35,745 bases of DNA from Phycisphaerales bacterium (GTDB lineage Bacteria > Planctomycetota > Phycisphaerae > UBA1845). Below the pieces are notes generated by a model. The model made no database searches, had not been told where the DNA came from, and saw nothing but the letters and a program-made list of their open reading frames with translations. This document shows positions 1 through 8,664 of the stretch, in pieces. Where the stretch lies: the NCBI GenBank assembly GCA_003597935.1, contig QZJT01000011.1, positions 1 through 35,745 on the forward strand, given 5' to 3'. The first letter of the stretch is position 1, and each line of letters opens with the position of its first letter. A program made the position numbers and the translations under genes.

Positions 1-2
1 TG

Positions 3-263
3 GCCGCCGCCGCCCCCACCGGCGCGCGTCGCCGCGGCCGGCCGCCGGGATCGAAGTCCAAAGGCTACCGCGCGGGTTCTTTGAAGGACCACATCGACCG
101 CATCCTCCGCAGCGCCGGCGGACCGGTCGCCATCAGGGACATCACCAGGGGCGTGACCAAGTCCGGTTACAAGACCAAGAGCAAGACTCTGGGTAACCAG
201 GTCAGCGCTGCCATTGCGGACATGAAGGTCCGCAAGGTCGGTCGCGGGATGTATACCGTCTGA
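3..263 (+). CDS. Winged-helix protein with AT-hook-like motif (5' end outside window)
   Basis: The reading frame is open from the window edge, so 86 C-terminal residues are visible and the true start lies upstream. They open with an Ala/Pro/Arg stretch containing RRRGRPPGSKSK, which resembles an AT-hook or histone-H1-like DNA minor-groove motif. About 55 residues follow (SLKDHIDRILRSAGGPVAIR onward) whose pattern, with GYKTKSKTLGNQVSAAI and a final V-G-R-G-M-Y, resembles small HARE-type or H1-like winged-helix domains. In such proteins the motif and domain together suggest a nucleoid-associated or regulatory DNA-binding role; no target can be read from the sequence. A TTG at 81 could serve as an internal start, but the AT-hook upstream in the same frame argues for a longer protein. 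Family assignment is by eye. Confidence 0.7.
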   Translation, partial: AAAAPTGARRRGRPPGSKSKGYRAGSLKDHIDRILRSAGGPVAIRDITRGVTKSGYKTKSKTLGNQVSAAIADMKVRKVGRGMYTV

Positions 264-281
264 TCGGCCGGCCGCAACGTT

Positions 282-325
282 GAGACGATGTCACTTCCCG
301 GCGGTGGTGGCATCGTCTCTGTTCT
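282..325 (+). terminator. Hairpin after the winged-helix gene
   Basis: GAGACGATG (282-290) and CATCGTCTC (311-319) form a perfect 9-bp stem around a 20-nt loop, 18 nt after the stop codon, followed by TGTTCTT. This fits an intrinsic terminator with a weak U tract. The rest of 320-481 holds nothing else I can support; the gene that ends at 482 is on the opposite strand. Confidence 0.5.
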
Positions 326-481
326 TACCTCAAGCCATCACCACAGGACGGCGCTTGACACGGCGCAAGTCGTGCAACTTCAATACATTACGACCATGAA
401 CTTCCTGACCCGCTGCGCCCCGCGGCTGCGTCGAACGAATTGAATTCACAGGCGCGGACGGCTCCCTGCGACGCTGCCCAG

Positions 482-1327
482 TCACTTGCCGTCAGGCGGA
501 TCCGCGTCCCGCCCCGGGGCGGGGGTCATATCATTCAGAAGGGCGTGGTGCCATGCCGCGCACGCCGCCAGGATGGGCGTGTTCAGGGTGGGGTGTTCCT
601 GGTTGTTCCATGGGAACAACGAGCTGCCCGTCAGCGTGCTGGCGACGCCGCCCGCCTCCTCGACCATGAGCGCTCCGGCCGCAATGTCCCAGATCTTGCA
701 GCGGTGTGCGAACACCGCATCCAGCGCTCCCGCCGCCAGCAACGCCAGGTGATAAGCGGTAGAGCCCAGGTTCCGGGGGACCAGGCCGGCCCGTGTGATC
801 CATCGAGTCGCCACGAACGTGCTGACGGCGTCCTTGCTGGAAGGGAACGCAACCAGCGATTCTCCGTGCAGCGGCTCGTCCCGGACGTGCATCGGCACGT
901 CCTCACAGAAGGCCCCCCCACCGCGAACGGCCCAGTACGTCGCCCGTGTATGATGCTCGTAAATGACGCCCGCCACCGGAGTGCCGTGCTCCAGTACGCC
1001 GATCGAAGTCGCGCAGCAGGGCAGCCCCACCGCGTAATTCCGCGTGCCGTCCAATGGGTCGATCACCCAGCACCAGCGCGCGTCCCTGCGTTTGGCATGG
1101 GACTGACGGGCGACGGACGATTCCTCACCCACCACCGCGTGGTCTGGGAAACGGACGCGAATCCGCTCGGCGACGTGCCGTTCAATGGCGACGTCGGCAT
1201 CGGTCACGACGGATTCGTCCATCTTCACGCGGACGTCGCCGACGACTCGGGGCGGCAGCAGTCCGGCGGCCTCGACGGCCAGCGTCCGCGCGAACTCCAC
1301 CAGCACTACACGATCGGGATCACTCAT
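482..1327 (-). CDS. Inositol monophosphatase-family phosphatase
   Basis: 281 residues, the usual size of the Mg2+-dependent, Li+-sensitive phosphatase superfamily (inositol-1-phosphatase, CysQ/PAP phosphatase, histidinol phosphatase HisN). The metal-binding motifs are all present: GEE at about 67-69, DPLDGT at 90-95, and WDIAAGALMVEEAGG from about 213, whose Asp is the third metal ligand. The ATG at 1327 is chosen because the family-like sequence begins there; an in-frame extension upstream to 1393 is Arg-rich and not family-like. It is the last gene of the minus-strand sugar cluster, 152 bp after the glycosyltransferase, so it may be co-transcribed. The substrate cannot be decided: a sugar phosphate, inositol phosphate or 3'-phosphoadenosine 5'-phosphate are all possible. 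A run of seven C lies near 913. Confidence 0.88.
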   Translation of the reverse strand: MSDPDRVVLVEFARTLAVEAAGLLPPRVVGDVRVKMDESVVTDADVAIERHVAERIRVRFPDHAVVGEESSVARQSHAKRRDARWCWVIDPLDGTRNYAVGLPCCATSIGVLEHGTPVAGVIYEHHTRATYWAVRGGGAFCEDVPMHVRDEPLHGESLVAFPSSKDAVSTFVATRWITRAGLVPRNLGSTAYHLALLAAGALDAVFAHRCKIWDIAAGALMVEEAGGVASTLTGSSLFPWNNQEHPTLNTPILAACAAWHHALLNDMTPAPGRDADPPDGK

Positions 1328-1479
1328 AATGGAACCCCAGGCACGACTCGGGCGCCGACCCGACATCGCCCGCCGTCCGCGCCCAGTCCGCATCTCGTCA
1401 CGAGCCGATCCCAGGTGGCGGACCGCGGCATGACGCCGCTACTCATCTGGTCACCTGGCCGGCCGTCGCGCAAGGTCAT

Positions 1480-3369
1480 TCAGGGGACGAACCGGGCCGC
1501 CCCCCAATTGACGTGGTCTCCCTTGTTGCTTCCCTTGGACTCGACCTTCAATCGCAGTCGCGTCGCTCCAGCCAGGGGCACGGATAGACGCGTGGGGCCG
1601 GCGTTTGCCGTCAACTCATCGACCCGGGCCGCCACCCGCCCGTCGAGTTCGACGAGCACCCGTGCGTTGCCCGCGAATCCCTGCTGGATTCCCACGTCTG
1701 CCTCGAAGTTGGAGTAGCTCCTCGGCACCGCGTATTCAATCACGGCGTCGGCGTGGCTTCCCACGCCCTTCAGATAGTATGTATCGCCGAGTCGAATGGG
1801 CGATCCCTCGACGTCCGCGTCGCGCGTCACGCTGCGATACCCCTGCCGGGCGACCCTGGGCACCAGGTCGCTCAGGTATACTACGTCCTCCTTTCGATCC
1901 AGGGGCGCAGCGGTAGTCACGACTCGAACGAGCAACAAGGCGACGACCAGCGACGCGGCCGCCGCCAGCGCCGTTGCGACCTGAAACAGTCGCACGATCC
2001 GATCGGGCTTGCACGGCGCGATATCTTCTGCACCGGCCGCCGGAGCCGCATCTCGTACCACCGGAGTCACGACTCGCGGCAGGGCAAGCAGCGCCAGCAC
2101 AGACAGCAACACCAGGCCGTTGGCGACGCCGATGTCGACTGCGATCTGGGAGACCGGCTGCGCCTGGGTCAGATTGAGCAGCAGCAGGGCGCTGGCGAAG
2201 ACGTAGAACCGTTCCCGCCATGCCGTGCGCACGGCCCACAACGGCAGGATCGCGACGACGGGATAGAGGTAGCGCTCGTGCATCTCGGTCAGAAACACGA
2301 ACATGGCCAAACCCAGCCCGGCCGCGGCGAGCCAGCGCGCATCGACGTCCCATCGACGAGCGTAGACGCTCAGAATCACCGCGACCGCCACGATGAACGC
2401 GGCACTTCCCAGGCGCCGCCACGTCAAGGCCAGGAACCATCGGGCATCGGCCGCGACCGAGTCCGCCCCCTCCGCGGCCGCCCGGATGAACGCCCGCGGC
2501 ACCACCGTGTCCGCGACTTCCGATTCCGCGACCGCCGACCAGACGTTGAAGGCATTGATGCTCAGCCGCGGATACTGGCCGACCACGCCATATCCCGTCT
2601 GGAGCACGGATTTCGCCGATCCGGTAACGAGGAACGGCGTCATGACGAGCACCGCCGCCATCAGGCCGCCCAGGCCCGTCATCAGGACGCCTTTCCAATG
2701 CCAGCGTCGGTAGACGTCGAACAGCACCAGCGGTACGAAGGCGATGCTCTGCAGCTTCTGCAACAGGGCCAGGCCGATGGCCACGCCGGCCCACGTCGGT
2801 CGCGACCGGTTCAGCGCCACCAATGCCGCCAGGACGAACAACGAGTGGATGCTGTCCACCTGTCCCCAGTACCCCGATACGTAGAACGACACCGGGTTGA
2901 GATAGTAGATCGCTGCGGCGCTGAGCCCGAGCCGGGCGCCCAGGACGCGGCGCCCTTCCCGGTAGAGAAGAACGGCCAGTGCAACGTCGGCCAGACTGGC
3001 CGGCAGACGCTGCAACATGTGGACCGCCAGAGCGTCCGAACCGTGCAGCCCGACCCAGCGGGTCAGTTCACCCAGTGCCCGAAGGACGAGGATGTAAAAC
3101 GGCGGATAATTGGCCCATTCGTTCTGGTAGAACCCGCCCAGCCCGTGCTCGGCCAGGCCCTTCATCCATGCGACGAACAGCTCCACGTCGGGCGTGTGGC
3201 CCGGATGGACGCTCAGGGCCGCCCGGCCCAGCAGCCCCGCCAGGAGGATTACGACCATCCACGCGCCGTACCTTGGCGTGCGCCCCGCGGCCGCGGGTGA
3301 ATCCGGCGGGGCGGCGACCGTCCCGGCGGCGACGGCCTCGGCCGGCGTGCTTGCGGGCAACTCGTTCAT
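1480..3369 (-). CDS. Polytopic membrane glycosyltransferase with C-terminal NPCBM domain
   Basis: About 629 residues. The first ~470 are hydrophobic with many predicted membrane helices, typical of GT-C enzymes (GT39/GT83/GT87-like, polyprenyl-phosphate-sugar users). Early motifs fit that fold: HTPDVELFVAWMKGLAEHG with an acidic residue in the first extracytoplasmic loop, NYPPFYIL, and GYWGQVDSIHSLFVL. After a last hydrophobic stretch, roughly the final 134 residues read as an NPCBM/NEW2 domain, from YLSDLVP through YLKGVGSHA and FEADVG to DHVNWGAARF. NPCBM domains bind carbohydrate in glycoside hydrolases, so this end probably lies outside the membrane and contacts the glycan. The start is uncertain: ATG at 3369, or an in-frame GTG at 3387 that adds six residues; neither has a clear Shine-Dalgarno. 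It sits 81 bp after the UDP-sugar decarboxylase gene on the same strand. Confidence 0.8.
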   Translation of the reverse strand: MNELPASTPAEAVAAGTVAAPPDSPAAAGRTPRYGAWMVVILLAGLLGRAALSVHPGHTPDVELFVAWMKGLAEHGLGGFYQNEWANYPPFYILVLRALGELTRWVGLHGSDALAVHMLQRLPASLADVALAVLLYREGRRVLGARLGLSAAAIYYLNPVSFYVSGYWGQVDSIHSLFVLAALVALNRSRPTWAGVAIGLALLQKLQSIAFVPLVLFDVYRRWHWKGVLMTGLGGLMAAVLVMTPFLVTGSAKSVLQTGYGVVGQYPRLSINAFNVWSAVAESEVADTVVPRAFIRAAAEGADSVAADARWFLALTWRRLGSAAFIVAVAVILSVYARRWDVDARWLAAAGLGLAMFVFLTEMHERYLYPVVAILPLWAVRTAWRERFYVFASALLLLNLTQAQPVSQIAVDIGVANGLVLLSVLALLALPRVVTPVVRDAAPAAGAEDIAPCKPDRIVRLFQVATALAAAASLVVALLLVRVVTTAAPLDRKEDVVYLSDLVPRVARQGYRSVTRDADVEGSPIRLGDTYYLKGVGSHADAVIEYAVPRSYSNFEADVGIQQGFAGNARVLVELDGRVAARVDELTANAGPTRLSVPLAGATRLRLKVESKGSNKGDHVNWGAARFVP

Positions 3370-3450
3370 CAGTGGCGCCGTTGACACGGTGAACTGTGAG
3401 CATCGCAGGCCCGCCCGGACGGCGCAGCGCCCGTCACGCGCGCCCGCCGT

Positions 3451-4428
3451 TCACGGGTCTTCGCCCCTCCACGCCTTCGGGATGGAGGTTTCGTCCGCCA
3501 GCACGGTCCGGAAGTACTCGACCGTATGGCGCAGCCCCTCGAACAGCGATACCCGAGGCTGCCAGCCCAGTCGCCGGCTCGCCCGCGTGATGTCCGGCCG
3601 CCGCCGCACCGGGTCATCGCTGGGAAGCGGTTTGTACAGCACTTCCAGCTCATAGCCGACCACGTCCTGCAAGGCCGCGATCAGCTCCATGATGGTGTTT
3701 TCCGTGACCGAACCCACGTTGACCGGTTCGTGGGCGTCCGGTCCCTCATACGCCATCAGCGCCACCATGCCGTCGATCAGATCTTCCACGTAGCAGTAGC
3801 AGCGCGTCTGCGATCCGTCGCCATACACCGTCAGCGGCTGCCGCCGCAGCGCCTGCACGATGAAGTTGGACGCGACTCGCCCGTCGCCGATGGCCATCCG
3901 CGGTCCGTAGGTGTTGAAGATCCGCAGGATGCGGATGTCCACCCCGTTCTGGCGGTGATAGTCCGTCATGAGCGTCTCGGCGACGCGCTTGCCCTCGTCG
4001 TAGCAGGCGCGGGCGCCGATCGGGTTGACGTGTCCCCAGTACGATTCGGGCTGCGGGTGGACTTTCGGGTCGCCATACACTTCGCTGGTGGACGCCTGCA
4101 AGACGCGGGCCCGGATCCGCTTCGCAAGGCCCAGCATGTTCAGCGTGCCCATCACCGACGTCTTCACCGTCTTGACCGGGTTGTATTGATAGTGGACCGG
4201 CGAGGCCGGACAGGCGAGGTTGAAGATCCAGTCCACCTCCAGCAGGATCGGATTGACGATGTCATGGCGGATGAACTCGAAGCGGGGGTGTTCGCGCAGT
4301 TGCAGCAGGTTGCGCTTCGACCCGGTGAACAGGTTGTCCAGCGCGATGACTTCGTGGCCGTCGCGGATCAGGCGGTCGCACAGGTGACTGCCCAGAAACC
4401 CCGCTCCGCCGGTAACCAGTACACGCAT
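3451..4428 (-). CDS. UDP-glucuronate decarboxylase-like NAD-dependent sugar epimerase/dehydratase
   Basis: 325 residues of the extended SDR family. The Rossmann motif GGAGFLG is at residues 7-13. The sequence then follows bacterial UXS enzymes closely: [36 protein letters not shown], and the catalytic Tyr143-X3-Lys147 in CYDEGKR, then [10 protein letters not shown] and VNVGS. Such enzymes convert UDP-glucuronate to UDP-xylose through a 4-keto intermediate using bound NAD+. The ATG at 4428 has GAGGG upstream; the open frame continues back to 5139 but that part is a shadow of the aminotransferase gene. The aminotransferase gene ends 17 bp upstream, which indicates an operon. The product would feed a xylose-containing surface glycan or lipopolysaccharide. 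dTDP-glucose dehydratase is less likely given the SPxHYQ and TSEVYGDP motifs. Confidence 0.88.
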   Translation of the reverse strand: MRVLVTGGAGFLGSHLCDRLIRDGHEVIALDNLFTGSKRNLLQLREHPRFEFIRHDIVNPILLEVDWIFNLACPASPVHYQYNPVKTVKTSVMGTLNMLGLAKRIRARVLQASTSEVYGDPKVHPQPESYWGHVNPIGARACYDEGKRVAETLMTDYHRQNGVDIRILRIFNTYGPRMAIGDGRVASNFIVQALRRQPLTVYGDGSQTRCYCYVEDLIDGMVALMAYEGPDAHEPVNVGSVTENTIMELIAALQDVVGYELEVLYKPLPSDDPVRRRPDITRASRRLGWQPRVSLFEGLRHTVEYFRTVLADETSIPKAWRGEDP

Positions 4429-4445
4429 GGGGACCCTCGTGCGGC

Positions 4446-5570
4446 CTATCTGAAAAACCTCGTGATCGTCTCGGCCACGAACGCCACGTCGCCGTCGCTC
4501 AGCATCGGGTGTACAGGCAGCGACAGCACGCGCCGGCACAGGGCATCCGCGACCGGTGCGCACCCGGCCGTCGGCTCCAGATAGGCGAAGCAGGGCTGCC
4601 GGTGCAGCGGAATCGGATAGTATACGCCGCTGGCGACGCCGCGCTGACGAAGGTGCGCCCTCAGCTCGTCGCGGCGGTCGCACAGGATTGTGTACTGGTG
4701 AAAGACGCAGGCGTTGTGGCCGTGTACGAACGGCGTTTCCACCGCCGCGTCCTGTAACCACGCGTCGTACGTCGCAGCGATCTGGCGCCGGCGGGCGTTG
4801 AACTCTTCCACGTGGTCGAGCTTGACGTTCAGGATCGCCGCTTTCAGCGTGTCGAGCCGGAAGTTGCCCCCGATGTGTTCGTGCAGGTATTCGCTCGATT
4901 GCCCGTGGTTGCGCAACTGCCGGCACAGCGCGGCGAAGGCCGGATCGTCGGTGAGGATCATGCCGCCCTCGCCGAAACCGCCCAGGTTCTTGGTGGGGTA
5001 GAAGGAAAGGCACGCCGCCCTGGCAAGCGCCCCGGCCGGCCGGCCGCGGTAAACCGCGCCGATCGCCTGGGCCGCGTCTTCGATCACGACCAGCCCGTGT
5101 TCCCTGGCGATCGTGTTCAGGGCGTCCATCTCGGCGCACTGGCCGAACAGGTGGACCGGCACGATCGCCTTCGTCCGCGGCGTCACGGCCGCCGCCGCCC
5201 GCGCTGGATCCATGTTAAACGTGCGGCGGTCCACGTCGACGAAGACCGGCCGCGCCCCCAGTCGGGCGACGCACCCGCCGGTGGCGAAGAACGTGAACGT
5301 CGGGACGATAACTTCGTCGCCGGGGCCGATGCCGGCCGCCATCAGCGCACACAACAGCGCGTCGGTGCCGCTGCTGACCGCCACCGCGTCGCTGACGCCG
5401 ATCCGCTCGGCCATGCGGCGTTCCAGTTCGCCCACTTCCGGGCCGTTGACGTACCGGCCGCCTTCGATCACGGCCGCCACCGCCGCCGTGATCCGCTCGC
5501 GAAAGCGCGGCAGTTCGCCCGGCATATCGAGCATGGAAACGCTGCGCGGGATGTGGCTCACCTCAGTCAT
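4446..5570 (-). CDS. DegT/DnrJ/EryC1/StrS-family sugar aminotransferase
   Basis: 374 residues, standard for this PLP enzyme family, which transfers an amino group (usually from glutamate) to a keto-sugar nucleotide. Visible landmarks are [12 protein letters not shown] (PLP phosphate contacts), [32 protein letters not shown] with the Asp (165) that contacts the PLP ring nitrogen, and the Schiff-base Lys194 in [15 protein letters not shown]. The C-terminal part carries [18 protein letters not shown], as in PglE/PseC/WecE-type enzymes. The ATG at 5570 matches the family start; there is only a weak ribosome site. The 4-keto intermediate of the next gene or another keto sugar could be the substrate, so a 4- or 3-amino sugar may be made here, but the exact product cannot be read. 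Confidence 0.92.
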   Translation of the reverse strand: MTEVSHIPRSVSMLDMPGELPRFRERITAAVAAVIEGGRYVNGPEVGELERRMAERIGVSDAVAVSSGTDALLCALMAAGIGPGDEVIVPTFTFFATGGCVARLGARPVFVDVDRRTFNMDPARAAAAVTPRTKAIVPVHLFGQCAEMDALNTIAREHGLVVIEDAAQAIGAVYRGRPAGALARAACLSFYPTKNLGGFGEGGMILTDDPAFAALCRQLRNHGQSSEYLHEHIGGNFRLDTLKAAILNVKLDHVEEFNARRRQIAATYDAWLQDAAVETPFVHGHNACVFHQYTILCDRRDELRAHLRQRGVASGVYYPIPLHRQPCFAYLEPTAGCAPVADALCRRVLSLPVHPMLSDGDVAFVAETITRFFR

Positions 5571-5636
5571 CGGCGTGAGGATAGGGGCAACGCCGCCGCT
5601 TGCAAAGTGCGCTGCCCCGCGCCGCGGCGCGGTGCG

Positions 5637-6392
5637 CTACGATCGGCTGGCGATCGCGGCCGCCAGAGGGTTGACCACGGAGGGGACGACCTGCTCGGCC
5701 GCCAGCTCATCGCAGACGTCGAACAAAGCGCCGGCCACCTCCACCAGGGAGGCCGAGCCGTTGACGCCCCAGTACTGCCGCGCGGTGAGAAACACGCTGA
5801 TCGCCTGCTTCTCGAACTCGTCGCTGCGGACCTCGAAGGTGTGGGTGCGCGACTTGACCTCGAGGTACGCCTGCAAGTCGCACTCCGGGCGCAGCGCGAT
5901 CCCCAGGTAGGGCTGAGCGTCGATCACCCGCACCGCCCGGTCGGCCATCAGGAATGACGACAGCGGGTGGTCCCGCCAGATGGTGTCCGCCAGCAGCAGG
6001 TCGTGGTTGCCGCGGTAGTCCAGGTCGAATCCGTAAACCACGTCCATGTGGTCGTAGTCCAGTTCGCTGAAGGTCAGGTGGAACGGCGCCTGCTCCAGCA
6101 CCAGAGCGGTGAATTTGCGGACCTCGTCGACGTCCGTGGGGCTGGTGTGGCCCATCCGCAGACTGGAGCCGTCCAGGCGGATCCACCGCCGGCCGGACTC
6201 GGCGTCCCGGTCGCCCTCCAGCAGCAGGCACCCGTCCTCCCGCCTCCGGAACCGGCACAGGTCGGGAAAATCACGGCGCAGCCGATCGAAGAAGTGCAAC
6301 ACTGTCTCCCGTTCCAATGCCATGTCGAGCTTCAGGAACAGCCGCGTGCTGACGTAGAATTCGTCGCAGATCGCGCCCAGGTGAGCACTCAT
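5637..6392 (-). CDS. Conserved-looking protein of unknown function
   Basis: 251 residues, soluble, with no signal peptide or membrane helix. I do not recognise the family. The sequence is rich in acidic and aromatic residues, for example FHLTFSELDYDHMDVVYGFD, and reads as a folded alpha/beta protein. GC at third positions and even composition support a real gene; the ATG at 6392 follows GAGGGT at a good distance. It lies 66 bp upstream of the aminotransferase gene on the same strand, so it may be the first gene of the sugar cluster, or an independent gene read through. An opposing open frame over the same region has no family-like sequence and is taken as a shadow. Confidence 0.7.
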   Translation of the reverse strand: MSAHLGAICDEFYVSTRLFLKLDMALERETVLHFFDRLRRDFPDLCRFRRREDGCLLLEGDRDAESGRRWIRLDGSSLRMGHTSPTDVDEVRKFTALVLEQAPFHLTFSELDYDHMDVVYGFDLDYRGNHDLLLADTIWRDHPLSSFLMADRAVRVIDAQPYLGIALRPECDLQAYLEVKSRTHTFEVRSDEFEKQAISVFLTARQYWGVNGSASLVEVAGALFDVCDELAAEQVVPSVVNPLAAAIASRS

Positions 6393-6737
6393 ATTCGACC
6401 CTCAAACCGCATCGTGCGGCCCGCCAGGGCGGACCGCAACCCCATTATTGTATGCGCTGCCCCGGCTTTCAACCGCGGCCGGTCCGCCGCGCCGGATTCG
6501 GCGCGTGACGGAGTGGGCCGGGGTTGAAGGATGCCCGCCGGGTCGGAATGATACCCGGCGCGGCGGCGAGGCGGACGGCGGCCGCGTCATCCGAGGGCCA
6601 GGCGGTCGGCCGGGCGGAGTGCCATGAAGAGGCCGTGCGAGTGGTACGGCCAGGCCCCGCGGGAAGTCCGCGCCGGGGAAAGCCGCGCGGCTCGCGGTCG
6701 GTGCCCGATCGCGCACGCCGAGACACAGGCGAGGATC
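6393..6737. other. Divergent intergenic region with a nested inverted repeat
   Basis: This 345-bp gap separates divergent genes and must contain both promoters, but I see no clear -35/-10 pair. An outer inverted repeat pairs 6466-6480 with 6516-6530 (13 of 15 positions, CTTTCAACCGCGGCC against CCTTCAACCCCGGCC). Inside it CGCGCCG (6488-6494) and CGGCGCG (6499-6505) form a perfect 7-bp stem with a GATT loop. The whole could fold as a 65-nt branched hairpin in either strand. Confidence 0.6.
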
Positions 6738-7472
6738 ATGGAACCCATCATTTCCGGCACCACCGGTGAACGCAAAGGACGCACGATCTTCATCACGGTG
6801 ATGCTGGTCGCTTTCAGCGCGTGGTACTTTTACGACGGGCTGGTCAAATACCCCCAGGACAACCTCACCGCCGCCCGTGACGCCCTGGTCCCGCGCCCGG
6901 ATGCCCTGCCGCCGCTCGATCCGAACATCGATGCGGACACGGCGAAGGGCGTTTCCGACGGGGCGGCGCTGGATGCGTTGATCGAACGGCTCGGCGCCCC
7001 GGGCTGGCGCCACGGCGACGAGTGCCGCTGGTTCGGTCGCGGGGGGCAGCTTCGGGTGGCCGCTCCCGGCGGCAAGGTGGCCGAGGCCGAGTGGATCGCC
7101 GGACGCTACGACACCCATGACATCCAGGTGCAGATCTGGATCGGATCGATCATGGGCGTGCTCGGGCTGCTGATGCTGGGGCAGTTGGTGCGCGTGCTCC
7201 GAACGCGGGTCGTGCTGGACCCGTCCGGCCTGCGCCTGGGTTCGCGGCCGCCCATCCCCCTCAGCGCGATGACGAAGATCGACGCCAGCCGCTATAAGGA
7301 AAAAGGGTGGGTGACCCTGCACCATCACGCCGGCGGCCGGACGCGGACCACCCGGCTCGACTGCGACGTGATCGACCGATTCCGACCGATCATCGAGTCG
7401 ATCTGCCAGGGCAAGGGCTGGGCATGCCCACTCCCGCCGCCGCGGCGGCAGGACGATGACGTGACCGACTGA
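6738..7472 (+). CDS. Two-helix membrane protein with PH-like C-terminal part, function unknown
   Basis: 244 residues from the ATG at 6738, which has GAGG seven bases upstream; an upstream in-frame ATG at 6624 would add 38 Arg-rich residues that look non-coding. Hydrophobic segments lie at about residues 16-34 (TIFITVMLVAFSAWYFYDGL) and 135-155 (WIGSIMGVLGLLMLGQLV). Between them is a ~95-residue loop. The C-terminal third (VVLDPSGLRLGS, then SRYKEKGWVTLHH) looks like the PH-like membrane-adjacent modules common in small bacterial membrane proteins. I infer that the protein has two transmembrane segments with the PH-like part next to the membrane. It is convergent with tatC, with only 28 bp between the two stops. 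No catalytic motif is visible. Confidence 0.75.
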   Translation: MEPIISGTTGERKGRTIFITVMLVAFSAWYFYDGLVKYPQDNLTAARDALVPRPDALPPLDPNIDADTAKGVSDGAALDALIERLGAPGWRHGDECRWFGRGGQLRVAAPGGKVAEAEWIAGRYDTHDIQVQIWIGSIMGVLGLLMLGQLVRVLRTRVVLDPSGLRLGSRPPIPLSAMTKIDASRYKEKGWVTLHHHAGGRTRTTRLDCDVIDRFRPIIESICQGKGWACPLPPPRRQDDDVTD

Positions 7473-7500
7473 CCGGCCGCGATCCGCATGACGCCGGTGA

Positions 7501-8463
7501 CTATTCGTCCCCATTCACGGGAAGCTCCCGCTCCGCCCGCCGCGCGAACAGCAGCCCGATTTCGAACAGCACGTACATCGGTGCTGCCAGCATGACCTGG
7601 CTGATGACGTCCGGCGGCGTGAGCACGGCCGCGATGATCAGGAGCACCAGCAGCACGTACTTGCGGCTCGCCGCCAGCTCGGACGCGCGGACGATGCCGA
7701 TGCGCGTCACCAGCCACACCGCGACGGGCAGCTCGAAAGAGATTCCGAACGCCAGCATCAGCGTCAGCACGAATGAGGTGTAGAAGTCGATCGCGAACTG
7801 GCTGTGGATGACGGAACCGGTGGTGACGGCGTCCAGGCGGACCGACCGGACGCCGTCCGGTGATTTCAGCATCAGGCGATTCGTCGCCTGGTTGAACCAG
7901 ACCTGTCCGACCTCCGGCCGTGCCGGATCCCGTTGCACGATCGGCACCTGCAGGTGGGTCAGCATGTCGGTGGGCGGCGCGTCGTCGCGCTCGGGCAACG
8001 GTGCCAACGCGGGGACCAGCCCGGCGAAACTCTGGTTGAAGCTGATGAAGTACCCGAGCACGACTGGCAGGACCAGACAATAAAGAAACAACGCGCCACT
8101 TGCGAACAGGACCATCGAGGGCAGCAGATGCCGTCGCACCGCCTGCTGCTCGCGCGGGTAGAGGCCGCTGGCGACGAATCGCCACATCTCTCTCAGGATG
8201 AGTGGCATCGCCAGGATCAGCCCCGAGAGGAGTCCGATCTTCAGGTAAACCATGAACCCCGCCTGGGGCGACAGCGCTTGCAGTTCGGGAGGCAGACCGT
8301 ACGCCGCCTGCTGCTCCAGCAACGGCCGGCACAGAATCGCCACGATGTGCTTGGCAAAGACCAGGCTGACGACGACGCCTGCGGCCAGCCAATACAACGC
8401 GCGGATCAGGCAGGCGCGCAGCTCTTCAAGGTGGTCGCCGAAGGGCATCCGCGACGCTTCCAT
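7501..8463 (-). CDS. tatC: Sec-independent protein translocase subunit TatC
   Basis: 320 residues with the TatC signature: MPFGDHLEELRACLIRALYW at the N terminus (the conserved HLEELR that contacts the twin-arginine signal), six hydrophobic segments, FMVYLKIGLLSGLILAMPLI, and FAFGISFELPV-like sequence (LAFGISFELPVAVWLVTRIG) before the last helices with TPPDVISQ. TatC forms the receptor of the twin-arginine pathway, exporting folded proteins across the inner membrane. It is longer than most TatC proteins (about 250 residues) because of a ~60-residue insertion in one extracytoplasmic loop (ALAPLPERDDAPPTDMLTHL and following), a feature seen in planctomycete TatC proteins. ATG at 8463 is preferred over 8532 because the upstream part is Ser/Arg-rich; 8448 is also possible. 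No tatA or tatB is nearby. Confidence 0.93.
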   Translation of the reverse strand: MEASRMPFGDHLEELRACLIRALYWLAAGVVVSLVFAKHIVAILCRPLLEQQAAYGLPPELQALSPQAGFMVYLKIGLLSGLILAMPLILREMWRFVASGLYPREQQAVRRHLLPSMVLFASGALFLYCLVLPVVLGYFISFNQSFAGLVPALAPLPERDDAPPTDMLTHLQVPIVQRDPARPEVGQVWFNQATNRLMLKSPDGVRSVRLDAVTTGSVIHSQFAIDFYTSFVLTLMLAFGISFELPVAVWLVTRIGIVRASELAASRKYVLLVLLIIAAVLTPPDVISQVMLAAPMYVLFEIGLLFARRAERELPVNGDE

Positions 8464-8664
8464 GTATCCCGGTTCTTTCGACTCAGCCCGCCGCGGCCGC
8501 GACGTCGAGGATGGTTCCCGTCCGTGGGGCATGGGCCGGGATTCTAAGAATGCGCGCGGCGCGGGTCAACGAACACCGGCAGCCAGCACGCGCGCGGGGC
8601 AATGAGGGAAGAGGGCTTCTTTGGAGTCATGGCTGCTGCCTCACGGGCGCCGTCGCGGCGGCCG

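Noticed and set aside
440..3300. Plus-strand frames of 425 and 515 codons opposite the phosphatase and glycosyltransferase genes
   Set aside because: Both are antisense shadows; the minus strand holds intact motifs (DPLDGT, WDIAAG, NPCBM).
4429..5139. Upstream extension of the UDP-glucuronate decarboxylase frame
   Set aside because: It is Arg/Gly-rich and lies opposite in frame to the aminotransferase gene; the Rossmann motif starts at 4428.
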